Shown: positions 45,965 through 57,779 of the stretch, piece by piece
How the letters are laid out: each line of letters opens with the position of its first letter
Numbering within the stretch: position 1 is the stretch's first letter
Assembly (NCBI RefSeq): GCF_004664715.2
Contig: NC_051063.1
Location: 117,418,629-117,482,628, forward strand
DNA: 64,000 bases
Source: Peromyscus leucopus
Lineage: Eukaryota; Chordata; Mammalia; Rodentia; Cricetidae
Direction: 5' to 3'
Translations under genes and position numbers: made by a program
The notes under the pieces: model-generated
The model's input: the letters and a program-made list of their open reading frames with translations, nothing else
The model's database searches: none
Told to the model about the DNA's origin: nothing

Positions 45965-47644
45965 TATTCCCTATTTTATACCTTAAATAGTAGTGACTTA
46001 TTTTTTGAAACATAAATTCTAAGTAATTCTAAGTAGCAATTTTTAATATGACTCAATATTTAAAATGCCCAAATAAAATCTTCTAATCTCAAAAATACTC
46101 ATTAAAATTGCATACATGTATATGTGTGTGTAAAAGTGTGCATAAATATAAAGAGATTAATATGTATACTATTTATCCATTTAGAATATTTTACTGGGAA
46201 ATGATGTAGGAGCTTGTTCATAATCAGAGTCTTTCCATACGTATTCATTTTGGCTTGTGCCATAGTAATTCTTATGACATGGTCTAGCAATTGTCAAGAC
46301 CTTTCTGGTTGAATGACCTCTGTCTACTCCTTGAGGCCCCCAGGCTTCTCTTTCCAATTAAAGAATCATCATTGCTGTCTAACTCAATACTGCATTTTCA
46401 CATCTCTGGCATTATCTGAGGCCTCAGCTTTACTGGATGTGACAGAACCTGACATGGAAGGTTTGTTCATGCGGCTTGAGGCCATAAGTCCCCTTAGGTC
46501 TCTTTTGGAGTGTTTATAACTTACTTTCCCAAGATAAGCTTCTTCCCTTCAGTGCCTTCTGGTAAACTTTCATTTCTTGGGCCTGTTTCGTTTCTCCTAT
46601 TTTCTTATATTACTAACGTTCACCTTCCTTTCTAGAACCAATTATTCATGGTAAGTAATCTCCACCCTATATTCTCACCCTAACAATGTGTGGTTATTTA
46701 TTTCTTGGCATTGACTAAATGGGGAAATACTTTAGAAAAACACTATGTGTTGGAAGAATATTTGACTCTGGGGCATGAATCAACAAGTGTTCTCTGAAGA
46801 GAGCCACAGAGTTTATACCTTAGACTCTGTGGACCAGGCAGTATCTGTTGCAATTAATCATCTGAGCCACTGGAACACAGAAGTATCCTTAGATAAAATA
46901 TTAATGAGTAATAATAGATGTTTTTTCAATTGTAAAGCATCAGTTACAAGCTTGGCCATAGGTAGTATTTCAGAGCCATGGATTTCAAACCCAGCTCTAA
47001 CATAGAAGGTACCCACTCTCTTGTGCTCTTTGTTTCATAGCAATAAAATGGTGAATGAGAAACCATGTAAACTTCCATTTAATTAGTCCTCAATTCTTAT
47101 GTACAACATCCTTTATCCTCCATTAACTCAGCATACTTGATCAAACGCCCTGGTCATTTCTGAGCATATTTTAAAGAATCTGATGATTAAACAACACTCT
47201 TCTGTTTAAAATTAGGCTTATCTGGTATCTGAAATGTCCGTGGCAACCATTTAAAGTCTGAATGCAAAAAATTCAATTTCATCCTATTTAATAATTTGTT
47301 ATTAATGTCAATATTGAGTATCTCTCCTTGAGATCCATTTCCACTACCAATTTGTGGCCACAATGTGGATGTGTTCATCAGACATCAGAGCTCTCCAGCA
47401 CCTCATAGAGAAGATGACAGTCTATAAACAGAATTCCACTCACTCATTACAAGCTTCCTGTCTCACAATTCTTAGATTCCCTTAGTTCTACCAAAATTTC
47501 CAACGAATCCTTTTGTTCTACCAAAATTTCCATTGAATCTAGTTAATCTTAAATTTCCTTGGCTTCATTTTTTTTTGCCCAAACCCCTGTTTTGTTGTTC
47601 TCTACTTCCTTTCCTATTCAGTTTTAATCCCTATAATAAGAGTA
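45965..47644. other. No recognised feature
   Basis: About 1.7 kb of low-repeat sequence. No open frame longer than ~76 codons and no splice-supported exon that I can defend. Confidence 0.4.
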
Positions 47645-47770
47645 GTTAGAATTTATTGACTATTTATTGCCAGGCATTATGTTAACTATTTTAGATGCAT
47701 TTTATAATGTTCAACCTCAAAAGAATCCTACAGGGAAAATAGGATTATCTTCAGATGAGGAAATATGATT
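47645..47770 (+). repeat. MIR ancient SINE
   Basis: 'tattgccaggcattatgtta' with 'actattttagatgcatttta' and 'ttatcttcagatgaggaaat' follow the MIR 'aggcactgtgctaag...gatgaggaaa' order. Confidence 0.75.
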
Positions 47771-49392
47771 GTCAACAATAAAGTTTAAATTTCATTACTG
47801 GTGTCAGAATTGGCCACACCTCAACATACATCATGCAATAGAATGTAACTGATTACTCAAGGATAATTTTGGTGGTGTTTACGTATGATACCTTGTAACA
47901 ACTAAGAGGAATTCCATGGAGAAAAAGACAAAGTAATAGAATAGCAATGAACAGAAAATTAATGACTTTTAAAGGAAAAATACTTACTAAATAAAGATAT
48001 ACTGTAAACACTGGAATTTACCTGAGAGAAAAAATATAAAGAGCATCTCAGAAGGAGAAGCACCAAGTAAAGAGCATGGAGGTGCCCTTTACCTTACATC
48101 ATTGAGCTTCTACTAGAGTCCACCACAAGGAAAAGACTGGGACTGTGAAGAGATGAATTCAGGAATCAAGTGTGAGACTTCAAAGTTCCATTAAAGGTCC
48201 AAGTGGATGAAGACAATCAGGCCTCAGAGATGTCCCCAAAGCTAAGAAAAGAGAACACACGTATTGAGAAGGAGTGGTTCAAAACCTTTCAAATAGGGAT
48301 GGAGACAATAAAAACTATTTTATTAATGGCTTTGAAATAACTTCACTGGAGTCTTGAAGGCAGAGATCAAAGAATGATTTTGTTGGATAAATAAAACTAG
48401 ATTCATGTCCTCAATTTGCTTATAAATATCTAGTTGTGTATAACTGATGATGATTTTCATCTTTTTTATTTTTGTAAAGTTTGGAGAGGGTTGTATTGTT
48501 TTTAGAATTTGAAGACACTGCAGAAGAGATGGCCATCTCTGGTGTGTTTTATGATGGTATTTGATGCTGAAGGATGACCAGCAGAAGCATTGTTTTTCTC
48601 ATTGCCACGCAAGCCCCCAGGTTTATGAAACAACCTGTTTTTCTTACAGTGTCTGATGTTCTTCCATTTTGTTTCTAGTCCTGTGTTGAGAATCTACAGG
48701 ATTACAATTATTTTCTCAGTAATGCTGAAGTACTTTTACTTTGCTCTGGTAAAAATGAAATTCCTTGTTTAGAAAGAATTACCACTTTTCTACAGTAAAT
48801 TTTAGATTTTGCTGCTTTATTTTTTCTGATTTAAATAAATTTATGATCATAGCAAAGACAAAAAATGTGAATTATGTAATAAACAGTACCTTACTGTCAA
48901 CACAGGAAAAAATAAACATGTTTGGCTAAAAACAGTTGTTTATAAACTTGGCTTTTAAAAAGATTATAACAGAAAAGCAGCATCTTGAAATACAGTCCAG
49001 AAATCATGCACTTTAGACTAAATGTGCTTCCTATTTTGAAAAGATGGAAATACTGATGATTGTGCTCATTTTAAGTCTGGATGGGTCATAAGGCTCCTTT
49101 GCAATCATGCAATAATGAATAACTAATTAATAGTGTGAACTTGCTTCTTCAGCATCTGTGCCTGTCCCTGAGACAGGTCAAAGTGAGATAGAACTTTTCA
49201 CCCTGTGTAGGATGCAGGATTCTGCAGAGGGGGATAAAGTAAAACATTATTACTTGAAATTATTTTACAGTAATGATTGTGAAATAAAAATGATCCTTTT
49301 CAGCTGATTTCATCTTGTCTTATTTTGATAACGATGCCATAGGGGGATTTGGGATAGACTTCTTATGAGCACCATTTATTTTACAACCTTTG
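47771..49392. other. No recognised feature
   Basis: About 1.6 kb between a MIR relic and an LTR, with no young repeat. A candidate conserved non-coding interval on that ground only. Confidence 0.4.
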
Positions 49393-49398
49393 GAGTAC
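49393..49398. other. Target-site duplication, left copy (gagtac)
   Basis: Gagtac is repeated exactly at 49854-49859. Confidence 0.92.
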
Positions 49399-49853
49399 TG
49401 TAGCATGAATCGTTGAAGGTCTTATTAATAAAAACAAACCTGGAGCCAGGTATTGGGGTGAATGCTGGAAGATCAGAGAAACAGAACCAGCCACAGCTAC
49501 CTCACTTTGCCAATTCCTCAGCTGATCCTGTTTCTTCAAACTGAAAGCCTCTGAGTTCTCATCCAAATGGATCTCAGCTGAACTGCTGCTAAAAGCCGAA
49601 AAGCTTAACCAGCTCTAAGTTCCTGGTCCTCACACCTTATATACTTTTCTGCTTTCTGCCATCACTTCCTGGGATTAAAGGCGTGAGTTACCATGCCTGG
49701 CTGTTTCCAGTGTGGCTTTGAACTCACAGAGATTCAGATGGATCCCTGCCTCTGGAATGCTAGGATTAAAGGTGTGTGTTACCACTGCCTAAACTCTGTT
49801 CTGTTCTCTGACACCCAGATAAGTTTATTGGGGTGCACAATATATCAACCACA
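49399..49853 (-). mobile_element. Solo LTR, family A copy 4, with B1-derived segments
   Basis: The 455-bp element has the clearest ends of the family: + strand TGTAGCATGAATCG to ATATCAACCACA, giving TG...CA, and exact 6-bp duplications (gagtac). B1-like pieces in reverse sense at about 49668-49705 and 49718-49790 ('ggattaaaggcgtgagttac', 'ctttgaactcacagagattc'). A 137-codon + strand frame at 49693-50106 runs out of the LTR into unique DNA and shows no domain. Confidence 0.92.
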
Positions 49854-49859
49854 GAGTAC

Positions 49860-51019
49860 ATTCAACTTATGGCCACATCAACATTTCCTGAGCACAAGGC
49901 CTAAGTATAGTGCTGTGGAAAATGTAGCTCTTTCTCAGAGTGAACAGTGTAGTGTGGGTGGCAGAATGTATACATGGTGCCGGCTAAAAGACATCTTGTT
50001 TTCATGGGGTCCTGCTAGTCTCAAATGTGCACCTCAAGAGTTGATGTATTGGGAATTTAAGTCCATAACTCTATTTGTATTTGATGGTGGAGTCATTGGG
50101 AAGTGATCAAAGTCAGACTTGACCATAAGAGTGGGGACCTATGTTGACATTGATAGCTTTATAAGAGAGACCTTTAGCATGCTCACTCTGACTTCTGAAT
50201 ATGATGCCTTTTATCAAGTCATAATTCAATAAGAAATTCTTGGCAAGCTGAGCAGAGACTGGCACGAAGTTCTCACATTTTCTTGCCTCCATAACCAAAG
50301 GCTACCTAGACTTCTGTTGTTTAGAAATTATCCAATATCAGACACTTTGTTAAAGTAACTGAAAATTGACCTTTCAGTAATATTAGGAATATAAAATGCG
50401 TTCCCTCTCAACCTCTTAGGGTTATTCTCTAACCACAATTAAGAAATAAATTAAATCCACCAGCTAATTAAATTAGTTCTGTACCCTAATCCTAAGGCTG
50501 AAAATTTTCTAGACAGGTTAACTTACCTTGTCTTAATTATTAAGAAATCTTCCTGACCCTATTTCCATTAGAAGTTTCTGTCTTGGAATTCAGCTACTAG
50601 ATTGCTCGAATCCCAAGTCACATGACATGGTCACATAGAAGAGAAGCAACTGCAAATTTTTGTGTTCATCTGACATTTCTGAGATGCCAGGCAGTATCCA
50701 GACTCAACTACAGCCATGTGAGTGAACCATCTTGAAAGTTATTGTCCCAAAGACTTTTCAGGCAACTGCATGACTAGCAACATCTGATATAATATAGAAA
50801 AAGAACCATGTGGCTGTTCCCACTCAGTCCAATATTATGAGAAAGAAAAATAATTAAAAGTTATTTTAAGACAGCAAATGTCAGGATCATATGCTATAAA
50901 GAAAGACAAATTGAAATATTAATTATTAACTGAATATTTTATTTATTAAATTTCCTATGAATGTTGTCTCATAATATATTATTTTTATTTGCTTTTTATA
51001 TAAAATTTATTTGACAAGA
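49860..51019. other. No recognised feature
   Basis: About 1.2 kb of unassigned sequence. Confidence 0.4.
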
Positions 51020-51150
51020 AAGCATGGACTTGGAGATCAGTGACACTTATTTGAAAATAAATCTTGATTTTTTAGTAACTATATGAATTTGGGCCAAGTA
51101 TTAAACTTTCCTTAATCTCACTGTAATTTGGAGTAAAATTAAGTTAAAAA
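51020..51150 (-). repeat. MIR-like ancient SINE
   Basis: 'atatgaatttgggccaagta' with 'ttaaactttccttaatctca' resembles the reversed MIR 'gaccttgggcaagttacttaacctctctg' stretch. Confidence 0.6.
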
Positions 51151-52805
51151 AATCTGTCAACTAACAAGTACTTTGGCACCATCGCTGACTTACTTCAGAT
51201 ACTTAAAAATGTTAATTTCCATTTACCACACGCAATTTTTTCTCTTTTCTTACTTGATTCAGTATATTCCTAACTTGTTACATCTTCAAAGACTGAAAAA
51301 GAAAATTTAGAGTAAAAAGTATTGATTCACAAAATAGCAAAAAGTGTTTCTGCACTTCCAGGACATTCTTCCATGTTATTTCTGCTTTATGATGTGACTC
51401 CCCATCCCCTGTGCAAGTATGAATTCTGCTAGAATAAACCCACGCCAAGATGCTCACAGAAGGAAAGAATAGTGTGGACACAAGTTGTCCTTCTTACTGT
51501 CCTCTATGCTAATAGTTATTAACTCATTATTAGTCCCTTCATTATTGTGTGTCATTCATGCTCTCAGTAGCCACTGAAACTTGCCTTGACAACTTGGTCA
51601 TCTACATCAATGTTCCTGAGAGTTCCTCCTTTCAACTTCACTCTTTATCTCTGTCGTATGTGATTTCTTACTTCAAAAAGTATTCTGTTATTGCAATTGC
51701 TTATTTCAAAACTCAATGTAATCCATCATTTCTATGAAGCTTTCTAAATGCAGTTGATCTTGTGATAATCTCTCCTTCCTTTGAATTTCAAAATCATAGA
51801 TTTCATATCTGGGCTGTGGCAAGTACTCAGGGGCTGTCCTTTGATGTGCATTTTGTTTTTCAGTTACATCACAGTTCCTTGCATATTGTTATTTACTCAC
51901 CCACAGTGACAGCTTCTTAAGGGCAAAATCCAAAAGTCACCATGTGTTTGATACACAAGTTTTCCAGCTTCTTACAACTTAGATAATGGAGGTTATGAAA
52001 TATTCCTCTCCATTATGTATTCAAGGAGATAAACAATTGGAATACATTGCATAGCCTGAAAGGAGATTGAATTTAAGTGGGTAAATATTTATGCTATGTA
52101 GCTATATTTGTTGTAGCTATATTTTTGTTGAAATACAGCTACAAATGCCTGTTCCACAATAGGATCAAAAACACAGCCTAAATGCTGGGCTCCTGAAGTA
52201 CTCATGTATTAATTAAAAGCTGCCATTTAAAAACATTGTCCTGCTATTATAAGAAAAGCAGTCAATTTCTATATAGATGATACACAAAGATAGCAACATA
52301 TACTCCTTGAATGAGTGACTGTTTCTTTTAGAGAGATCCTGATAATGTCAAATCCTTAGGCCTTATAACTTTTAGCTATTAAAATTTTTCATTCTGATTG
52401 TTTTAGTTTCAACACAGGAAATAAAATCACATGTGTGGAAATGATGTTTGCCTTTTGGGTACAGGCTTAAAATAACCATCCAGGGCAAATGAGGACAACA
52501 TGAATATGTTAAAAGCAAACAATGGTGAAGAGGAGAAAAAGAAATCCAGATTGAAAGATAGATGAAAGACCTTTAAAATTAAAGTTTTACTACTTTGTAA
52601 TTTTTATGACATCAAATAGTCTCAGCTTTAAAGAAATACCATTCATATAGTCCAAACACACATATAACTGTGGTTAAAGGAAGTTATTCACAGCAAAAGC
52701 ATGCTGATGTGGATCAAACATGTTGTCAGCCTCCTGGCTCTTTGTTTAGAGCTCTCTACATTAATATCTTCTGCACAATGATTTGGGTTCAGCTTTCACA
52801 GCAAT
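51151..52805. other. No recognised feature
   Basis: About 1.65 kb of low-repeat, AT-rich sequence. Short frames only. Confidence 0.4.
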
Positions 52806-52838
52806 ATACATACATACATACATACATACATACATACA

Positions 52839-52875
<37 letters not shown>
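52806..52875. repeat. (ATAC)n-(TG)n compound microsatellite
   Basis: About nine ATAC units to 52842, then about sixteen TG units. Confidence 0.96.
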
Positions 52876-52877
<2 letters not shown>

Positions 52878-53384
52878 CCAGAGATCAGTGCTTGCTTACT
52901 AAGAACACATGGATATTGTACAGGCTTTTTTAGCTCTGTTTTATAGATTGTTTAGAACCAGAGTTCACTCAAGAGTAAAATGGTTGGACCCCACCTGGCT
53001 TTGGTCTTCCCTAGGTAGAAATAAGGATACCCAATAAACATTACATCTACTACATCTATGTGAGAATAATTACACCATCTTTGTCTCTTCACAGATATTT
53101 TCTCATTATCTAATAAGAAGAGACAAGTATTATTGATAATTGAAAGGATTTAAGTTTACAAAGAAAAAAAAAAGGACATGAATCATAGGAAGAATGGTTA
53201 AAAAGCACTAAGAGGAGAATGACCTATCTGTACATACATACATATCATCATGGATCTGTCTGCTACCCACACTTAGTTAATTGAGCTGCTTGAAAGAGAG
53301 ATTACACAACATTGGCCAAAGTATCTGTATCTTTTGTCTGTTGTTAAAATAGAATTGTTTAATAAAAGGAATTTAAGGGAGAAG
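52876..53384. other. No recognised feature
   Basis: Unassigned. A run of A near 53165-53175. Confidence 0.35.
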
Positions 53385-53624
53385 GTATTTATTCTGGCTT
53401 AAAGTTCAAAGTGCAGGTCACTACAGTGAACAAGTGAAGGCAGCATGAGCTCAAAGCAGCTGTTCAAACTGCACCCACATCCAGAGAGTAGTGAGTGTAT
53501 GATGCTGCTCAGCTCACCTACTTCATTTGAAATATTCCAGGATTCCATTCATGGAATGGTGCCACACAAAGTGAATGGATCTTCCCTGCTCAATGAATGT
53601 AATTAAGATAATCCTCAAGGGAGA

Positions 53625-53761
53625 TTGATTGATAAAAACAATTGTCACACAAGCCTACTGACCTGAGTTTAATTTCTAGAACCCAGGTTAAATGGAGAGA
53701 ACCAAATCCCAAATATTGTCCATTGAACACTTCATGAATTCTGTGACATGCACACACCCCT

Positions 53762-53764
<3 letters not shown>
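53625..53764 (+). repeat. tRNA-derived B2/B3-superfamily SINE, nested
   Basis: 'gataaaaacaattgtcacac', 'aagcctactgacctgagttt' and 'gtgacatgcacacacccctc' match the same SINE type as 23222-23364. Its tail has become a long CA repeat. Confidence 0.75.

Positions 53765-53817
<53 letters not shown>
53765..53817. repeat. (CA)n microsatellite
   Basis: About 26 uninterrupted CA units at the SINE tail. Confidence 0.97.
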
Positions 53818-53820
<3 letters not shown>

Positions 53821-53910
53821 CCCCTCACAGGCGTGCTCAGATGCTCTTCTTCTAGGTGATCCTAGACTCTGTCAAGTTACCAATGCCAGCCATCACAATT
53901 AGCAAAGAGA

Positions 53911-55224
53911 AAAATCAGAAAGAAAATGCCTATAGAATTTTTCTTGAAGTGAGAACAGACAATATGGCTTTGTAGTAAACTGGTAAGTGTGGTCTGGGCA
54001 GTATCTGGCCATAAGAGATAAGCAAGTTTTCAAAGTACCAGCCACTAGTCTTCTTTCTGAGACACTTAAGTTCAAAACAAGATGTCATCTTTTGTTAAAA
54101 TGCATTAGGCTGAATCCATATCAGGCTACGCACAGATGTATTTCCAGCTCTGGGACTTCTGGGTTTGGAGCATCTACACTCACATGTGCCTATGCACCTT
54201 CATATATACATGATTAAAAATTATAATTTTTTAATCAGGCTGAATGAGGTAATAACATTCAAACAATTGGGCTTACTTAATTTGTTTGCATGTCATAACC
54301 TAGTACAGTAATTTATTTATGGAAAACCAGTAGGGATTGTTTTGTAAATTGCCATTTACACGTTACCTTACCTTTTCTGAGTGACCTTGCTCTTGTGTAC
54401 CAGGCATTTCTGGAGAGAGAGCAAGAAGAAAATAACTTTCTTTTTGAAGTGAATATTCTAAAACTTTTTGTGAAAATCAAGGTTGTTATTATTTTACTAA
54501 TTCCATCCAAGTGGTTGCTGAGGAAACACCTGAGAGAAAAACACCAGCTGGATATAGATAAAAGGTAGTTTTCATTTCTGGAATATACCAGATGTATTTT
54601 GTTATAAAAATTACTGCCATGAACATCTGGCACCCTGAGTAATTCACTCATAATTTATCAGGTTTATCAGGATGTTTCCTCACAATGTTTTCAGAGAGAT
54701 TGCAAGTACTGGCATTTTTTCCTTTGAATCTAGGGAAGGTACCATGACCACATTAGGGTATGAGGAATCAATTGTAAATACCCAAGGAATAAACTAGTCT
54801 TTTAAAGCCTGGAGTACTGAGAAGTATAATTTAATTATGAATATTACTGAAAAGAGGTAAGATGGCAAATAAGTGAAGCAAACACCCTTAATAATGAGGA
54901 ATCTTCCTATTTCATAGTGAAGCATGGGTAATCAGTTCACAGTTTATAATCAAACAGTCATAAACATTTCCAACGAAGCTGGCTATGAGGAACACATCCT
55001 TAGGTTTATTTACAACAGTCAAATAAAAGAAAACAGTTTCCTCATCATTATCTAGGTAAGGAACACAAATTCTTTCTCCCTAAGAAATATAGCTTATTTG
55101 GTGATAGCAAACTGAATAAATCTACTTGTCGATTTCAAGCAATAGTGAGAACAAAGTACAGTGTTCAGAACTAAGCTTAACAGAGAGAAAATTAGAATCT
55201 GTGATTAGTTAAAAATAAGCCCAA
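53911..55224. other. No recognised feature
   Basis: About 1.3 kb unassigned. A 112-codon minus-strand frame at 54313-54651 has no recognisable domain and no codon signal. Confidence 0.35.
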
Positions 55225-55227
55225 AGC

Positions 55228-55395
55228 CCAGAATCATGGTGCATGCCTTCAATCCCAGCATCCTGGAGGCAAAGCTAGGCAGATATCTGAGTTCAAGGCC
55301 AGCCAGGTCGATAGAGCTAGGTCCAGGACAGCCAAAGTTATATAGGGCTTCTCAACAAACAAATAAATAAATAGATAAATACATAAATAAATTCA
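55228..55395 (+). repeat. B1 SINE
   Basis: 'gaatcatggtgcatgccttc', 'gagttcaaggccagccaggt' and 'gtccaggacagccaaagtta' with an (AAAT)n tail. The 'ccaggacagcc' segment is the older, Mus-like form, unlike the nested young copies at 39-41 kb. Confidence 0.9.
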
Positions 55396-55554
55396 AGATG
55401 ACAACAAGAAAATAGTGTTCCAGATACAATAGGATTAATGCACATATGAGCTCACAGAGACCGTGGGAGTACACACAGGGCCTGCCCAGGTTCAGGGCAG
55501 ATAGAGTTTTAAAGTTGAAAAGGGAAGTGGACATTGTATTCCATCCCTAACCAT
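55396..55554. other. No recognised feature
   Basis: Short unassigned spacer. Confidence 0.3.
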
Positions 55555-56010
55555 GAAGCTCTTTCTATCTTATATTTTCCCAGTGGAGTCTCCCTTGGAA
55601 TACAGATCACCCTTAAGGACAGGATCCATGCCCAGCAGTAGATGGTCAACAAAAAAAGGTCAATGGTGTTTCTGTAGAAGATATTTTTGTTCTTATACTG
55701 CTTTGTTTCGGCATTTTTAAAAATCTTACTAGTTTTTTACTTTTATATTATGGTTTTTGAGTTTGTGTTTTTAATGGGTTTATTTTTATTTGTGTGAGTA
55801 TATTTGTACAATTTTTGGTGCTTTTTTCTGTTATTAATTTTTTAAATTTATTTCTTTGTTTTATTCTGTTTTTTTTTAATTCCATAAAGAGAGAAGGAAT
55901 TAATAGAGTTGGATGGGTGGAGAGGTGGGGAGGGGATGGGGAAACCATGATTAGAACATATTGTATGGACTTTCAATACAAAACATTTTTAAAAAAGAAA
56001 TTGTCAAAGA
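55555..56010 (+). mobile_element. L1 3' UTR and tail
   Basis: 'cttggaatacagatcaccct', 'cagcagtagatggtcaacaa', then a T-rich stretch and the purine-rich end 'gagttggatgggtggagagg' with 'acatattgtatggactttca'. Same class of 3' UTR as other plus copies, different subfamily. Confidence 0.7.
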
Positions 56011-57779
56011 ACAAGTTAATCGATAAAAAGAAAAATCTGTTGGACTCTAGAAGATTTATGTAACACAGCTGTAATCATTGAGTATACTGTACTTCAAGAA
56101 GAGAGAATCTTGTGACTATTAAGTTGAAGTGCCAAACAATCCTCACCTCAAAGAGAATAAATGACAGCATATTCAGAGGTGAATAAATATCAATATGACT
56201 GGGAACATGGTTTCAGGTTGTCTCAAATAACCTGTTCCAATGTGGATGTAGTCACATAAACATTTCATAGCTACAGAACAAAGGGAAATTGTATCTCAAA
56301 GCATTACCAAAGACATTGATAGGAGCATCATGTAGGTAAGTTACATCATAATCAGGGCCTTTCTTCTCCAGGCTTCCATGTTACTTGATGGCATTCTTGT
56401 GAATTTGGGATGCCAGTTTTTTTCTGAGTTAATATAGTTCGAAGCTTTAGCCTGATAGTAGACAAGACAGCAAATCAGTTACTGGCATGGACAGTAAATC
56501 ATCATTACACAGACTGTAATGTTAAAAGTTTAAAAAGACTTAGAGGCTCTTTACAATTTATAGACCATCATAATAATCAGAGTAGACAATGAAGAGAGTA
56601 GCAAAAAACAATTTTGAAACCTGAATCTGAATCCAGGAAATGTTTTCCAGTGAATAATTTCCCCTTCCTCTGCCATTGCCTGGGCAGGCTACCTGGGATG
56701 ACAGGAAGTATTGCTATGGAAACTGGCAGGACAATCTGATGCTGCTCAAGGGTAAACTCAGGCAGGTGGACCATCTATATCTCCTCAGAGCTTCAGTCAC
56801 ACAAGGCTCTGTTTGTAGACAGACCAATTCTCAAATTAAAAATGACAATGCTTTAGCTTGCAGGTGAGAGGTTCCAGTTCAGAGAATTCTGGCAGAATGT
56901 GATCTTCAGTGACAGAAAATTTTTCTTCTGCAAGGACACACCAACTTAAACTGTTTAAAAGGTTGGTATTTACATCTATACTCCTCATCTGTGGAGACTG
57001 CTACAAAAAATAGTCAAAGGCAAAGAAGAAATAACATCCCGATAAAGACAAAACACTGGCTGGAAACTGAATGCCTTCCATTTGATGTTATTACTTTAAA
57101 CTAATTAATTAGCTCTTATAGTTTTGTAATTAGATTGTTAGGTTGTGTTTCAGTCTATTGTAAGAAAAGACATTTATGAATGTTGTTTTTTTACATCCAC
57201 ACCATTCTTCTACACTTATAATAGTTTTGTTATTATTGTAATTCTAATGTATACATTTTACTTCGTATTCTCATTTTATTTACTTTCACTCCCTTTTTCC
57301 ATTCTTTCTCAGTTCACTACTAAAATATTGATGCCGTTACCTGAAGAAAAATACAAATTACATCCTCCTCAACTATTACCCTACTTGACATCTCTGAACC
57401 TCATGAGGACACAAGTGAAGTGCACCATGTCTTCTACTACAAGTCAAAACTGATAGTGCTGTTAAATTATACTATCTGCTACAATCACTTTCCTCTCTAA
57501 ATAGTAGTAGAAAGCATAGAGCCAAGGGTCAACAACTCAATAGGAAGGCTCATCTATAATGAAAGAAGCCAAGCAAAAGTTGAAGATGAGGGGGAAACCA
57601 GAAACATGGATTTGTTAAATAGAGACACAAAACACAACAGAAACATCAAAACTACAAAATAACAGTCTACTAAAACATGTCCAGATATTTCTAATTCTTC
57701 ATTATTGGAAAATAAAAAATAACTAGATAGTTGAAATGTCAGAACAATATTGCATTGAACACATGGATAATTCAAATAA
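56011..57779. other. No recognised feature
   Basis: About 1.8 kb of unassigned sequence. A 102-codon frame at 57145-57453 is hydrophobic at its start but lacks any family signature, and I do not call it a gene. Confidence 0.4.

Larger units (their letters stand above)
53385..53910 (+). repeat. Rodent medium-reiteration repeat split by a SINE
   Basis: Left part 53385-53620 ('aaggtatttattctggctta', 'aaagcagctgttcaaactgc', 'catggaatggtgccacacaa') and right part 53818-53910 ('cctcacaggcgtgctcagat', 'ctaggtgatcctagactctg', 'tcaagttaccaatgccagcc') join in order once the SINE between them is removed. Confidence 0.7.

Noticed and set aside
49693..50106. 137-codon + strand frame
   Set aside because: It starts inside the antisense B1-like part of a family A LTR and runs on into unassigned DNA. 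No domain is visible.
54313..54651. 112-codon minus-strand frame
   Set aside because: No recognisable motif or compositional coding signal.
57145..57453. 102-codon hydrophobic frame
   Set aside because: Hydrophobicity follows from T-rich DNA. No family signature, no start context and no neighbouring exon.
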